The position numbers and the translations under genes are program-made. This document shows, in pieces, positions 43,737 through 52,853 of a stretch of DNA of 64,000 bases. Position 1 is the stretch's first letter, and the number at the start of each line of letters is the position of its first letter. Below the pieces are notes generated by a model. The model had not been told where the DNA came from, did no database searches, and saw nothing but the letters and a program-made list of their open reading frames with translations. Source of the DNA: Treponema sp. (GTDB lineage: Bacteria; Spirochaetota; Spirochaetia; Treponematales; Treponemataceae); NCBI GenBank assembly GCA_004554075.1, contig SFOB01000001.1, forward strand, positions 1 through 64,000, in the 5' to 3' direction.

Positions 43737-46238
43737 TTATAAACCAGCCTCCTTCATCATAGCATCAAGATCACTTAAATCTGGCATTTCAAAACCATCT
43801 GGCAAAGGCATATCATCAGGTTTTGCAGCTGCAGGCTTTTCTTCAACTGGAGCTTCTGCTTCTGCTGCAGGACTTTCTTCTGCTTTCGAAGCAGCTTCTG
43901 CACTTTCTGCAGCCATTTCTTCAGTATTTACAGTTTCATCTGCAACAGCATCCATCTGTGAGTCTACAGGTTCTTCTACAGGACTTTCTTCTGCCTGTGC
44001 TTCTGATGTCTCAGCAGTTTCTGCAGCAGCTTCTCCTTCAACAGGAGTTTCTTCCTTCTTCTCTTCAGGTAAGCCCTCGTATTTGATTACGAGAATAGAA
44101 ACGTCGTCTTCCATTTCCTTTGACATGAACTTGAGAAGTCCTTCAAAAGTAAACTGAGCCATTCGCTGTGCAGGGTAAGTTGAGTTATCAAGAAGAGCCT
44201 GCTGAACGCGTTCCTTACCAAACTGCTCACCACGAAGTGAGTGTGACTGAATCAAACCATCAGTACAAGCCATGATGATATCACCATGGTTGAGTTTTGT
44301 AGTTTTTACAGAAATATAAGGAGAAATATCCTTTACGAATCCAAGAATGTGGCCTGACCCCTGAATCTCGATTACGTTGTTATAAACCTGAGTATACATC
44401 ATGAGGGCTGGAACACCACAGTTGATGTAATACATAGTATCAGTATTAAAATCAATAAGTGCAAACAAACCGGCAAAGATTGTTCCCTTTGGAAGGGAGT
44501 CTCTTACGAAGGTATTGAGTTTTACAACCAGCTGCTTAAAGTCATGAACTTCGGCAAGGTAAGAACGAATGATGGACTTTAAGATGACCATGTTCATGGA
44601 AGCCGCAATACCCTTTCCAGAAAGGTCACCTACTACAAAGAGGTGTCTGCTTTCTGTAAGGCGGATCATATCAATGAACTCACCACCAATGTTGTGAGCA
44701 GGAACCATCATGTATCCGATATCAACTTTAGGAGTCTTAACATGATCAATATTTTCCTGAATAGAAGTAATGATCTGAGAAGACATCTTAATTTCGCGGT
44801 TTACAACACTTAATACATCTTTGTTTGAAATGTTACGCATGTAGTAACCGAATACGAAGAAGTATGAATACAGCTTTACAAATACGTTGTAGTCATATTC
44901 CTTGTAGTGATCACCAGAGGCCTTTTTACCAAGAGTGATAATACCAAAGATGTTGTGACCTTCGTTCAGGATAAAGAAAGCATCAGATTTTGTAAGCTTA
45001 AAGAATTGATCAAGTTCTTTCTGAATTGTAGAAACATCATGTTCTTTTTCGATCTGAGTCTGAATAACAATACTCTTACCGATATTAAGCAGAGTATCGA
45101 ACATAGGGTTATTCAAAGGAATCTTAATATCCATTTTGTTTGAAGTATATGCAACATCAAGCTCGTTCTGTCCAGAAAGAATATAAACAGTCATAGAAGA
45201 AGCTTCTACGTTACGGCGCATGATTTCAAACATCTTGGCTGTAATCTGGTCCATTTCAGCTTCGCGGTAATCAATACGTGCAAGTTCCTTTTCAAGAGCC
45301 TCTTCATAGTCTGCAGTATAAAGCTTTGAAGAAGATGAAAGAACAGAAGAAATCCACAAAGAGAAGAGAACTGCTGCAGCAGAATACAAAATAAACTCAG
45401 CAATAAAGGTTGGATTTAATTCACCATTTACAGGCTGCAGAATCATAGACAGGAAACCAACCGCAGCTGCAGGGATAATGTAAGAAACAAGAGTCTTAAA
45501 GAATGTTACAAACATTGCTTTTCCAGATGGAACCGAAATCTTTGTGATTGCCATGTAGAAAACAACGTACATAAAGAGGTATGAGAATATATACAACAAA
45601 GAGAATGCAGGGGCAGAAATTGAAACATACTTAATTGCGAGGTTTATTGCCCACATCAAAAGTACACCCTCAGCCATTACAGAAGTCTGGTATTTTTCCA
45701 GCTGAGTTGCATTTTTGTCTTCCTGCATAACTGCAAGGAAAAGAAGTCCTGCAATTGGTAAGATATAACGATAAAGGTTAGTAAATAAAGAAGTCCAGGT
45801 TAATGGAAAGAAGTCTCTTGCAGGAGCCGGAATCAAATACTCAGATGCAATTACAATTCCGTGCTCAAAAGAAACATCGATTGTTGTAAACTGGAAGAAT
45901 GAAATAACAAGGGCAAGAATAATCAGGCCATATTTTACCAGAGATGTCAAAAGAAGTTTTCTAGGCTTACCAATCTCAAAAATTCCAAAGCTGACAATTA
46001 CAAAGGCAATTCCGTCCAGAGAAAGACAGATTCGCATAACAGGTACAATCAAGGCTTCGAAATTCGAATAGCGCATTATAAGGACAAGTACAAATAAAAT
46101 TGACTCAATTGCTGTTACAAGCATTGCAACAGAGAAAGAAGAAACGCCAAGATTATCAGCCTTTACCTTACCGTCTACAAGATGAGTAAAAAATACGATA
46201 AAAAGTGCACAAACAATATTAAGAATTATATAAATCAT
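43737..46238 (-). CDS. Membrane SpoIIE-type protein phosphatase with acidic tail
   Basis: The 833 residues comprise ~8 membrane helices (1-300), a coiled linker and a GAF-like domain (~330-470), a PP2C/SpoIIE phosphatase domain (~500-720) and an Ala/Glu/Pro-rich tail (~725-833). The phosphatase has VVGDLSGKGIAAS and ACTDGLIQ, but the first metal motif is GGEF rather than GGD(F/Y), a conservative change. The membrane part resembles sensory 7TM units. It sits between another phosphatase and the STAS gene, suggesting a partner-switching pathway. Confidence 0.85.
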   Translation of the reverse strand: MIYIILNIVCALFIVFFTHLVDGKVKADNLGVSSFSVAMLVTAIESILFVLVLIMRYSNFEALIVPVMRICLSLDGIAFVIVSFGIFEIGKPRKLLLTSLVKYGLIILALVISFFQFTTIDVSFEHGIVIASEYLIPAPARDFFPLTWTSLFTNLYRYILPIAGLLFLAVMQEDKNATQLEKYQTSVMAEGVLLMWAINLAIKYVSISAPAFSLLYIFSYLFMYVVFYMAITKISVPSGKAMFVTFFKTLVSYIIPAAAVGFLSMILQPVNGELNPTFIAEFILYSAAAVLFSLWISSVLSSSSKLYTADYEEALEKELARIDYREAEMDQITAKMFEIMRRNVEASSMTVYILSGQNELDVAYTSNKMDIKIPLNNPMFDTLLNIGKSIVIQTQIEKEHDVSTIQKELDQFFKLTKSDAFFILNEGHNIFGIITLGKKASGDHYKEYDYNVFVKLYSYFFVFGYYMRNISNKDVLSVVNREIKMSSQIITSIQENIDHVKTPKVDIGYMMVPAHNIGGEFIDMIRLTESRHLFVVGDLSGKGIAASMNMVILKSIIRSYLAEVHDFKQLVVKLNTFVRDSLPKGTIFAGLFALIDFNTDTMYYINCGVPALMMYTQVYNNVIEIQGSGHILGFVKDISPYISVKTTKLNHGDIIMACTDGLIQSHSLRGEQFGKERVQQALLDNSTYPAQRMAQFTFEGLLKFMSKEMEDDVSILVIKYEGLPEEKKEETPVEGEAAAETAETSEAQAEESPVEEPVDSQMDAVADETVNTEEMAAESAEAASKAEESPAAEAEAPVEEKPAAAKPDDMPLPDGFEMPDLSDLDAMMKEAGL

Positions 46239-46239
46239 A

Positions 46240-47634
46240 TTAGTAACCTACCTTGGCAATCATCATTGTAACGTCATCATGAAGCTTTTTATCACCATTG
46301 TATTTCATGATAAGATCAACAATATCATCTACCATCTGCTGCGGCTCTTTTGCAGCTCCGGCCATAAGGGTCTTTTTATAGATATCAGTATCACCAAGCT
46401 CTACACCACTTTCATCCATTACTTCAGATACACCGTCGGTTGCCATCAGAATGGTGTCTCCACGGAAGAGTCGCTTTTCTGCAACGGTAACATCACCTAC
46501 ATCAAGAATACCGATAAGTGAAGCATTAGAAGTAAGAGGCTTGATTCGGTAACCGTCTGGAGAAGGAGAAAGAATAATCGGGTCAGACATGGAAGCGTTG
46601 ATATAGCGGATACGCATTTTTTCTGTATCAATAATACTCAGGAACAATACGGTATATTTATCCTGAAGGTGCATTCCTTTAATAGCCTTATCGATTGCAT
46701 GAAGTACACCAACAAGGTCTTCCTTATCTTCAATAATCTTTACAGTGTTCATCACCAAACCCATGATGAGGGCGGCAGGAAGTCCCTTACCAGATACGTC
46801 TCCAAGCATAAGCAGAGTTTTTGAAGAGTCGATTGGAAGAATTGAGAAGTAGTCACCCGATACGTTTACGAGTGGTCGGTAATAAGTTGCAATCTTGAGT
46901 TTTGGAATGTTTGGAATCTTCTGAGGAAGGAAGGACTGCTGGGTTTCAGCAAGCTGTTCCCATTCCTTTGTTGTCGCAGAAATTTCTGAAAGAGTAGTAA
47001 TTGTACGAGAACGGCTTACAAAGCGCTTATACTCTTCGTAAAGTCTCTTATATACATCAAGGTCAAAAAGTCTTGTATAGCGGCAGAATACATAAAGATG
47101 ATAGCCATCGCAGCACATAAAGAAACCACGGGCTTTGCGGTAATTTGTAGTTACACCGATATGACGGTCAAAGAAGTAAAAACCATCCGGCCACTGCTCA
47201 TTAAAGTGCTGGTCCAGCTTATTTCTTACTGTTTCAGAGGTTGAAGTACGGTTAGGACTGTTATAAAGAATGTAGTTTTTTGAACGGTCAATAAGCAGAA
47301 CAGAACAGTCACCCTGTTTTTCCAGTACATCACCAATTACAACATAAAAATCATCAAGGGAATAACAGAAACGGAGACGGGCAATAAAATCATTTAAGAT
47401 AACAGTTTCACCTGTTTCCAGAGTGTCTTTTCGTACTTTGGCAAGGAAGAAAGAACGGAAGCGGTTTCCCCAGAAAACTGTAGCAAAAAATACTATGAAC
47501 GCAACAAGAAGCGTTATCCAAGAAAATGATTCTCCTGTTCTTTGCGGTAAAAGCATAAGGCAAGCCGCAATGAAGCACAAAATTGTCAAAACATTTATAG
47601 AGATTAGAACAATTCTTTTCCTGGTTTTGTACAT
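46240..47634 (-). CDS. SpoIIE/RsbU-type protein phosphatase
   Basis: The 464 residues have two membrane helices (~8-55), a GAF-like sensor (~75-200), and a PP2C domain (~240-464) with the metal motifs NVSGDYFSI, LGDVSGKGLPAAL, MATDGVSEV and LHDDVTMM all intact. It likely dephosphorylates a STAS or similar protein. It is first in a three-gene unit with one-base gaps. Confidence 0.88.
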   Translation of the reverse strand: MYKTRKRIVLISINVLTILCFIAACLMLLPQRTGESFSWITLLVAFIVFFATVFWGNRFRSFFLAKVRKDTLETGETVILNDFIARLRFCYSLDDFYVVIGDVLEKQGDCSVLLIDRSKNYILYNSPNRTSTSETVRNKLDQHFNEQWPDGFYFFDRHIGVTTNYRKARGFFMCCDGYHLYVFCRYTRLFDLDVYKRLYEEYKRFVSRSRTITTLSEISATTKEWEQLAETQQSFLPQKIPNIPKLKIATYYRPLVNVSGDYFSILPIDSSKTLLMLGDVSGKGLPAALIMGLVMNTVKIIEDKEDLVGVLHAIDKAIKGMHLQDKYTVLFLSIIDTEKMRIRYINASMSDPIILSPSPDGYRIKPLTSNASLIGILDVGDVTVAEKRLFRGDTILMATDGVSEVMDESGVELGDTDIYKKTLMAGAAKEPQQMVDDIVDLIMKYNGDKKLHDDVTMMIAKVGY

Positions 47635-47774
47635 GATAACCCCTGATTTCTAACTAATATTTTAAATAGAATGATACTATTCTATCATATTATCGGAAAA
47701 TTTGGGAAAAAAGTTCAATAAATAAGGAATTATGCGTAAGAAAGGGAAACTTTCAAAAGTTAATACCGTGATTT

Positions 47775-47861
47775 GTGATAAAAGTGCGGAGCGGCAAAAT
47801 GACCTTGCGTAGCATCACCCCCGCGAAGCAAGTCATTTTGCAGCGGGAGTACTTTTATCAC
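47775..47861. repeat. Structured element after dnaJ (family B)
   Basis: Outer arms GTGATAAAAGT/ACTTTTATCAC (47775-47785 with 47851-47861) and an inner helix GCAAAATGAC/GTCATTTTGC (47794-47803 with 47832-47841). On the minus strand CTCCCG, GCGGG, TGATG and CTCCG occur in order, the same landmarks as in the element between dnaK and dnaJ. It lies directly after the dnaJ stop. The rest of the gap 47635-47868 has no gene. Confidence 0.65.
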
Positions 47862-47868
47862 GAGACCA

Positions 47869-49023
47869 CTAATTATCCAATTTTGAAAGATTCAACAGAC
47901 TTGGTTCCCTAGGTGGATTTTCCAGATCCATATAAGCCTTAAGCAGTTCTTTCTGCTTAGTAGAAAGCTTTGTTGGAACCTGAACCATGATTTTTACGTA
48001 CAAATCGCCCTTGCGTGTAGTACCAGAAATAGGAACACCCTCGCCTTTTATGCGCAAAAGCTTTCCATTTGAAGTTCCATCTGGGATTTTAATAGCAAGT
48101 TTTTTGCCATCCAGGGCTGTAATTGTGATTTCGCAGCCCAAAGCAGCCTGTGCAATGCTGATTGGAACAGCACAGTAAAGATCTGCTCCATCTCTTTCAA
48201 AGAATGGATGCTGTTCTACGTGTAATACAACTACGAGGTCTCCTGCAGGTCCACCGTTTTCTCCGGCATCACCCATTCCGCGGATTACGATACGTTTTCC
48301 GTTATCAACTCCGGCAGGAATCTTAAGAGACATCTGCTTAGATTTTTCCTGAATACCCTTTCCACGGCAACTTGGACACGGTTTATCAATTATTGTACCG
48401 CGGCCACCGCACTTAGGACAGGTCTGCTGAATAGTAAAGAAGCCGTTACCCTGGCGAACCTGGCCCATACCATTACAGGTTGGACAAGTTTTCTTAGAAG
48501 CACCGGCAGCTGCTCCACTACCCTTACAAGCCTCACAGGCTTCGTTGTGCTTAAAGTGGATATCTGCCTGAGTACCGTAAACGGCATCCTTAAACTGAAT
48601 ATGAAGATCGTAACGGAGGCTGGCACCTGCTGCAGGACCAGAGCTTCTAGAGCTGCTGCGTCCACCGCCACCAAAGCCACCACCGAAAATAGAATCAAAG
48701 ATATCAGAGAAGCCGCCACCGGCTCCTCCAAAGAGGTCTGAGAAGTCGTGGAAGGCATGTGAATACTGAGCTCCACCGCCGCCACCGGCACCCATACCAT
48801 CAAGACCGGCAAAGCCGTACTGGTCGTAAATAGGACGTTTTTCTTCGTCAGAAAGTACTTCGTAAGCTTCTGTAGCCTCGCGGAATTTTTCCTCGGCTGT
48901 TTTGTCACCAGGGTTTCTGTCCGGGTGATATTTTACAGCAAGCTTACGGTAAGCCTTTTTAATTGCTTCCTGATCAGCTGATTTGTCAACACCTAATACT
49001 TCGTAATAGTCACGCTTTGCCAT
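47869..49023 (-). CDS. dnaJ: Chaperone DnaJ
   Basis: The 384 residues have the J domain with HPD (KYHPDRNPG), a Gly/Phe-rich linker (~72-125), four zinc-type repeats ([32 protein letters not shown]), and the C-terminal substrate-binding domains. It stimulates DnaK ATPase. A rho-independent terminator lies between dnaK and dnaJ, and the ribosome site is weak (GGA), so dnaJ may be made at a lower level or from its own promoter. Confidence 0.96.
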   Translation of the reverse strand: MAKRDYYEVLGVDKSADQEAIKKAYRKLAVKYHPDRNPGDKTAEEKFREATEAYEVLSDEEKRPIYDQYGFAGLDGMGAGGGGGAQYSHAFHDFSDLFGGAGGGFSDIFDSIFGGGFGGGGRSSSRSSGPAAGASLRYDLHIQFKDAVYGTQADIHFKHNEACEACKGSGAAAGASKKTCPTCNGMGQVRQGNGFFTIQQTCPKCGGRGTIIDKPCPSCRGKGIQEKSKQMSLKIPAGVDNGKRIVIRGMGDAGENGGPAGDLVVVLHVEQHPFFERDGADLYCAVPISIAQAALGCEITITALDGKKLAIKIPDGTSNGKLLRIKGEGVPISGTTRKGDLYVKIMVQVPTKLSTKQKELLKAYMDLENPPREPSLLNLSKLDN

Positions 49024-49061
49024 ATCTTATGTCCATCAATAAAAATATTAATCAATATATC

Positions 49062-49093
49062 AAAAAAATGTCCTGTCTACAAGAACAGGACAT
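49062..49093 (-). terminator. Terminator between dnaK and dnaJ
   Basis: On the minus strand ATGTCCTG/CAGGACAT (49068-49075 with 49086-49093) with a 10-base loop is followed by seven T. It lies 39 bases before the dnaJ start. Confidence 0.75.
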
Positions 49094-49103
49094 CTTGAAA
49101 AAT

Positions 49104-49184
49104 GGTCCTGCTCTCCCGTGAAAACATGCCCCTCGCCTGCGGGAATGATGCAGGCGAGCGTCATTTTTCACTCCGAGCATGACC
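49104..49184. repeat. Structured element between dnaK and dnaJ (family B)
   Basis: Arms GGTC-TGCTC/GAGCA-GACC, then GTGAAAA/TTTTCAC, then CTCGCCTGC/GCAGGCGAG form a three-part helix. On the plus strand CTCCCG, GCGGG, TGATG and CTCCG occur in order with similar spacing to the element after dnaJ read on the minus strand. Confidence 0.6.
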
Positions 49185-49195
49185 TCGTTCAATTT

Positions 49196-51172
49196 TTACT
49201 TGTCATCATCCTTTACTTCATATTCAACATCATCAGCTGAACCTTTATCGAAGCCTGACTTGTTTTCTGCGCCTGCATCACCTGCTGCACCAGCTCCAGC
49301 ATCACCTGCTGCGGCACCTTCAGCGCCCTGAGCACCTGCTCCTGCCTGTCCGGCTGCGGCCTGCTGCTTGTAGAGTTCTTCGGCGATCTTGTATGAAGCC
49401 TGTTTGAGGGCTTCTGTCTTTGCCTTGATATCTTCTACATTGTCACCCTGCATAGCTTGCTTGAGGGCTGCCATAGCATCTTCAATCTTCTGCTTTTCGC
49501 CACCGTCAACCTTGTCTCCAAGATCCTTAAGTGTCTTTTCTGTAGCATAAATCAAGCTGTCTGCTTCGTTACGTGCATCAACGCCTTCGCGCTTAGCCTT
49601 ATCTGCAGCTGCGTTTGCTTCTGCATCTTTAACCATCTTCTCAATCTCTTCGTCGCTCAAACCTGAAGAAGAAGTAATCTGAATGTGCTGTTCCTTACCA
49701 GTTCCAAGATCCTTAGCAGAAACGTGAACAATACCGTTAGCATCGATATCGAAGGTAACTTCAATCTGTGGAACACCACGAGGAGCGGCTGGAATACCTA
49801 CGAGGTCGAAGCGGCCAAGTGTACGGTTCTGATCAGCCATTTCACGCTCACCCTGGAGTACGTGGATTGATACGGCAGTCTGTCCATCAGCTGCAGTAGA
49901 GAAGATCTGGCTCTTCTTTGTAGGAATTGTTGTATTTCTTGGGATAAGCTTTGTGAATACGCCACCCATTGTTTCAATACCAAGTGAAAGTGGAGTTACA
50001 TCAAGAAGAAGAACGTCCTTTACATCACCCTGGAGTACACCACCCTGAATAGCAGCACCAACAGCAACTGCTTCATCTGGGTTTACAGCACGGCTTCCTT
50101 CCTTACCGAAGATAGCCTTAACAACTTCCTGTACCTTTGGCATACGAGAAGAACCACCAACAAGAAGAACCTCGTCAATCTTGTCTGCTGTAATACCAGC
50201 GTCCTGGAGAGCCTTGCGGCAAGGTTCCTTAGTTCTTTCATAAAGGTTATCTGTCATCTGTTCAAACTGAGCACGTGTCAAAGACTTCTGCAAGTGCTTT
50301 GGACCTGTTGCATCAGCAGTAATGAATGGAAGGTTGATATCAGTTGAAGTCTGTGAAGAAAGCTGAATCTTAGCGTTTTCAGCAGCTTCACGGAGACGCT
50401 GCATAGCCATTGGATCTTTAGAAAGGTCAATGCCTGTATCAGCCTTAAAGCCGTCAATCAGCCAGTTTACGATAACACGGTCCCAGTCATCACCACCAAG
50501 GTGTGTATCACCGTTTGTAGATTTTACTTCGAATACGCCGTCTGCGAGTTCGAGAATAGAAATATCGAATGTACCACCACCAAGGTCGTATACAGCGATT
50601 GTCTTTTCCTTGTCCTGATCCTGTTTGAAACCGAAAGCAAGAGAAGCAGCTGTAGGTTCGTTGATAATACGCTGAACGTTGAGTCCGGCAATCTTACCAG
50701 CATCCTTAGTAGCCTGACGCTGAGAGTCGTTGAAGTAAGCAGGTACTGTAATTACAGCATCTGTAACTTCTGTTCCGAGGTAGTCCTCAGCAGTTTTCTT
50801 CATCTTCTGAAGAATGAAAGCAGAAATTTCCTGTGGTGAGTAGCGCTTTTTAGCTCCACCCTCTTCTACTTCTACACGGCAGTCTGAACCGTTATCGATG
50901 ATTGTATATGGAAGCTTTGTAGCCTCACCCTGAAGTTCACTGAAGCGGTGTCCAATAAGACGCTTTACTGAGTAAACTGTGTTCTTTGGATTTGTTACCA
51001 TCTGGTTTTTAGCAGGTGCACCAACAATGCGGTCTCCCTTTGCTGTGAAACCTACGATAGAAGGAGTTGTACGTCCACCTTCTGAGTTCTGAATTACAAC
51101 TGGTTCGCCGTTTTCCATTACGGCAACACAAGAGTTTGTTGTTCCTAAGTCAATACCAATAATCTTTCCCAT
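49196..51172 (-). CDS. dnaK: Chaperone DnaK (Hsp70)
   Basis: The 658-residue Hsp70 has [54 protein letters not shown] and the interdomain [18 protein letters not shown] (each a family landmark), and ends in an Ala/Gly-rich tail with [10 protein letters not shown]. It folds proteins with DnaJ and GrpE. grpE is 34 bases upstream. No CIRCE repeat is seen before the group. Confidence 0.97.
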   Translation of the reverse strand: MGKIIGIDLGTTNSCVAVMENGEPVVIQNSEGGRTTPSIVGFTAKGDRIVGAPAKNQMVTNPKNTVYSVKRLIGHRFSELQGEATKLPYTIIDNGSDCRVEVEEGGAKKRYSPQEISAFILQKMKKTAEDYLGTEVTDAVITVPAYFNDSQRQATKDAGKIAGLNVQRIINEPTAASLAFGFKQDQDKEKTIAVYDLGGGTFDISILELADGVFEVKSTNGDTHLGGDDWDRVIVNWLIDGFKADTGIDLSKDPMAMQRLREAAENAKIQLSSQTSTDINLPFITADATGPKHLQKSLTRAQFEQMTDNLYERTKEPCRKALQDAGITADKIDEVLLVGGSSRMPKVQEVVKAIFGKEGSRAVNPDEAVAVGAAIQGGVLQGDVKDVLLLDVTPLSLGIETMGGVFTKLIPRNTTIPTKKSQIFSTAADGQTAVSIHVLQGEREMADQNRTLGRFDLVGIPAAPRGVPQIEVTFDIDANGIVHVSAKDLGTGKEQHIQITSSSGLSDEEIEKMVKDAEANAAADKAKREGVDARNEADSLIYATEKTLKDLGDKVDGGEKQKIEDAMAALKQAMQGDNVEDIKAKTEALKQASYKIAEELYKQQAAAGQAGAGAQGAEGAAAGDAGAGAAGDAGAENKSGFDKGSADDVEYEVKDDDK

Positions 51173-51206
51173 TTTTATTTACCTCGCTTTCTAATTTACT
51201 AGTGAA

Positions 51207-51806
51207 TTACGCTTTCGGCACCTTAACCATAACCTTAGCGTGTCTGATGACTTTATCCTTGAGCTTGTAGCCCTTAAGATAAACCTGAGCCAGAGTTTCC
51301 TTCTTGGCTTTTTCATCTTCCATACGGCCGATTGCTTCGTGCTCGTCAGGATTAAATTCATCTCCTTCCTTGCCGTAGCCTGTAAGACCATATTTATCTT
51401 CAAGCATCTTTACAAGATTCTTATTAATCATCTTGATACCGTCTGCAATTGCTTTTGCATCCTTAGCGTCCTTTGCAGCATCAATTGTACGGTCAAAATT
51501 ATCAAGACTGTCGAGCAGGTCGCCCAGAAGTCCGGCATTAGCGTAGTCGTAAGTGTCCTGCTTTTCTTTCATCATGCGCTTACGGTAGTTGTCAAAGTCT
51601 GCAGCGCGGCGCAAGAGCTGATCTTTAAGGTCAGCATTTTCTTTTTCAAGAGCAGCAATCTTTTCTTCCGGAGTAAGCTCTTTTTTCTCTTCCGATTTCT
51701 CAGCAGCAGTGGCATCTGCACCGTCTGTAGCCTGTGAATCAGCGGCAGCTTCTTCCTGAGAAGTTGCTTTTTCTTCTGTCTGATTTTCAGTTTTCTCTTC
51801 AGCCAT
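51207..51806 (-). CDS. grpE: Nucleotide exchange factor GrpE
   Basis: The 199 residues start with an acidic, Ala/Glu-rich tail (~1-50), then the long coiled coil (KIAALEKENADLKDQLLRRAADFDNYRKR, in pieces) and the beta domain (GYGKEGDEFNPDEHEAI). It releases ADP from DnaK. GGAG precedes the ATG. It is first in the chaperone group. Confidence 0.93.
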   Translation of the reverse strand: MAEEKTENQTEEKATSQEEAAADSQATDGADATAAEKSEEKKELTPEEKIAALEKENADLKDQLLRRAADFDNYRKRMMKEKQDTYDYANAGLLGDLLDSLDNFDRTIDAAKDAKDAKAIADGIKMINKNLVKMLEDKYGLTGYGKEGDEFNPDEHEAIGRMEDEKAKKETLAQVYLKGYKLKDKVIRHAKVMVKVPKA

Positions 51807-51844
51807 TCTTCTCCACCATCAAAAATATATATTTTCTATCTTTA

Positions 51845-51874
51845 AAATTACTAATTTTGTGGGGAAAACGTCAA
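51845..51874 (-). promoter_or_regulatory. Predicted grpE-dnaK promoter
   Basis: On the minus strand TTGACG (51869-51874) and TAATTT (51845-51850) are 18 bases apart. No CIRCE inverted repeat (TTAGCACTC type) lies nearby, so HrcA control is not supported by the sequence. Confidence 0.4.
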
Positions 51875-51890
51875 CATTTTTTTGAAAAAT

Positions 51891-52853
51891 TTATAAAAAT
51901 TTGTTAAATGATGAAGTAACGTCGTAAGTCTTACCTTCTAGAGAAAAAGCAAGCCTTGCTGCATGAAGGTACATACGGCTGGCAGAAGAACCACCATAAA
52001 GTTCATCACCAAGAATAGGAAGTCCCCGGCTTGCCAGATGCACGCGAATCTGGTGGGTACGGCCGGTATAGAGGGTGCATTCTATAAGAAGACAAGGACG
52101 ACCTTCAACGGTAATACGCTTTAAAACACGAAAATCTGTTTTAGAATACTGTCCGCCACGAGCTTCTGATAACTGGCCCCACTTCCCCTGCTGAGATTTC
52201 CCGGTAAGGCGCCCCATGAACATTTCTACAGTGAATTGAGAGTCAACGTCCAGAGAGATTCCTTTCTTCGCATCTTCCACCACTGCAAGGTATTGTTTTG
52301 TAAGGTTGTGTTTCTGAAACATTTCCGACACAGCCGCATTTACAGAACGGCTTTTCGTAAACAAAATTACACCGCTGGTTTCACGGTCCAGGCGATGCAT
52401 TATTCCCGCATAAGGCGGATTACGAAGTTCCGGAGAACGATGCCAGAGAAAGTCCACAAGGCTGTCGTGCAAATTATTGCGGTTACCGGTGATTGTCTGC
52501 TCCACCGGAAAGCGGTGGGGTTTATTAAGAAAAATCAGATTTTCATCTTCAAAAAGAATGTCGGCCGCAGAGACCTCGAATTTTAAGTCATCGGGTTGTT
52601 TTTCGTAAAAGAACTTTTCAGCCTCGAAACGTACTAAAATACTACTGTTCCCTCTAAGCTCAAAGGCAGGCCGCAAAACAGGGCGCCCGTTTACCTGAAC
52701 AGCACCTGCCAATATGAGGCGTCTTATTTTTGAGTTGGAAATGTCCCCAGTCTGTGAACCGGCTGTCACTTCAAAAACCTTTGCAGGCAATTCTTTTCTT
52801 AAAAACTCATCCAGCCGCCGAGTCTGGTTTGTACTAAATCTTATTTCTTGCAT
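51891..52853 (-). CDS. RluA-family pseudouridine synthase
   Basis: The enzyme changes uridine to pseudouridine in rRNA or tRNA. An S4-like RNA-binding start (SNSKIRRLILAGAVQVNGRP) precedes the catalytic domain with HRLDRETSGVILF (the catalytic aspartate) and RTHQIRVHLASRGLPILGDELYG. The ATG at 52853 gives 320 residues and overlaps the upstream gene's end by 20 bases; no clear ribosome site is seen, so coupling by overlap is likely. Which RNA site it modifies is unknown. Confidence 0.87.
   Translation of the reverse strand: MQEIRFSTNQTRRLDEFLRKELPAKVFEVTAGSQTGDISNSKIRRLILAGAVQVNGRPVLRPAFELRGNSSILVRFEAEKFFYEKQPDDLKFEVSAADILFEDENLIFLNKPHRFPVEQTITGNRNNLHDSLVDFLWHRSPELRNPPYAGIMHRLDRETSGVILFTKSRSVNAAVSEMFQKHNLTKQYLAVVEDAKKGISLDVDSQFTVEMFMGRLTGKSQQGKWGQLSEARGGQYSKTDFRVLKRITVEGRPCLLIECTLYTGRTHQIRVHLASRGLPILGDELYGGSSASRMYLHAARLAFSLEGKTYDVTSSFNKFL

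Noticed and set aside
43699..44157. Plus-strand Ser/Ala-rich open frame opposite the phosphatase tail
   Set aside because: It mirrors the low-complexity Ala/Glu/Pro tail of the minus-strand gene and has no independent support.
51807..51890. CIRCE operator before grpE
   Set aside because: No TTAGCACTC...GAGTGCTAA repeat is visible, so HrcA control is not supported.
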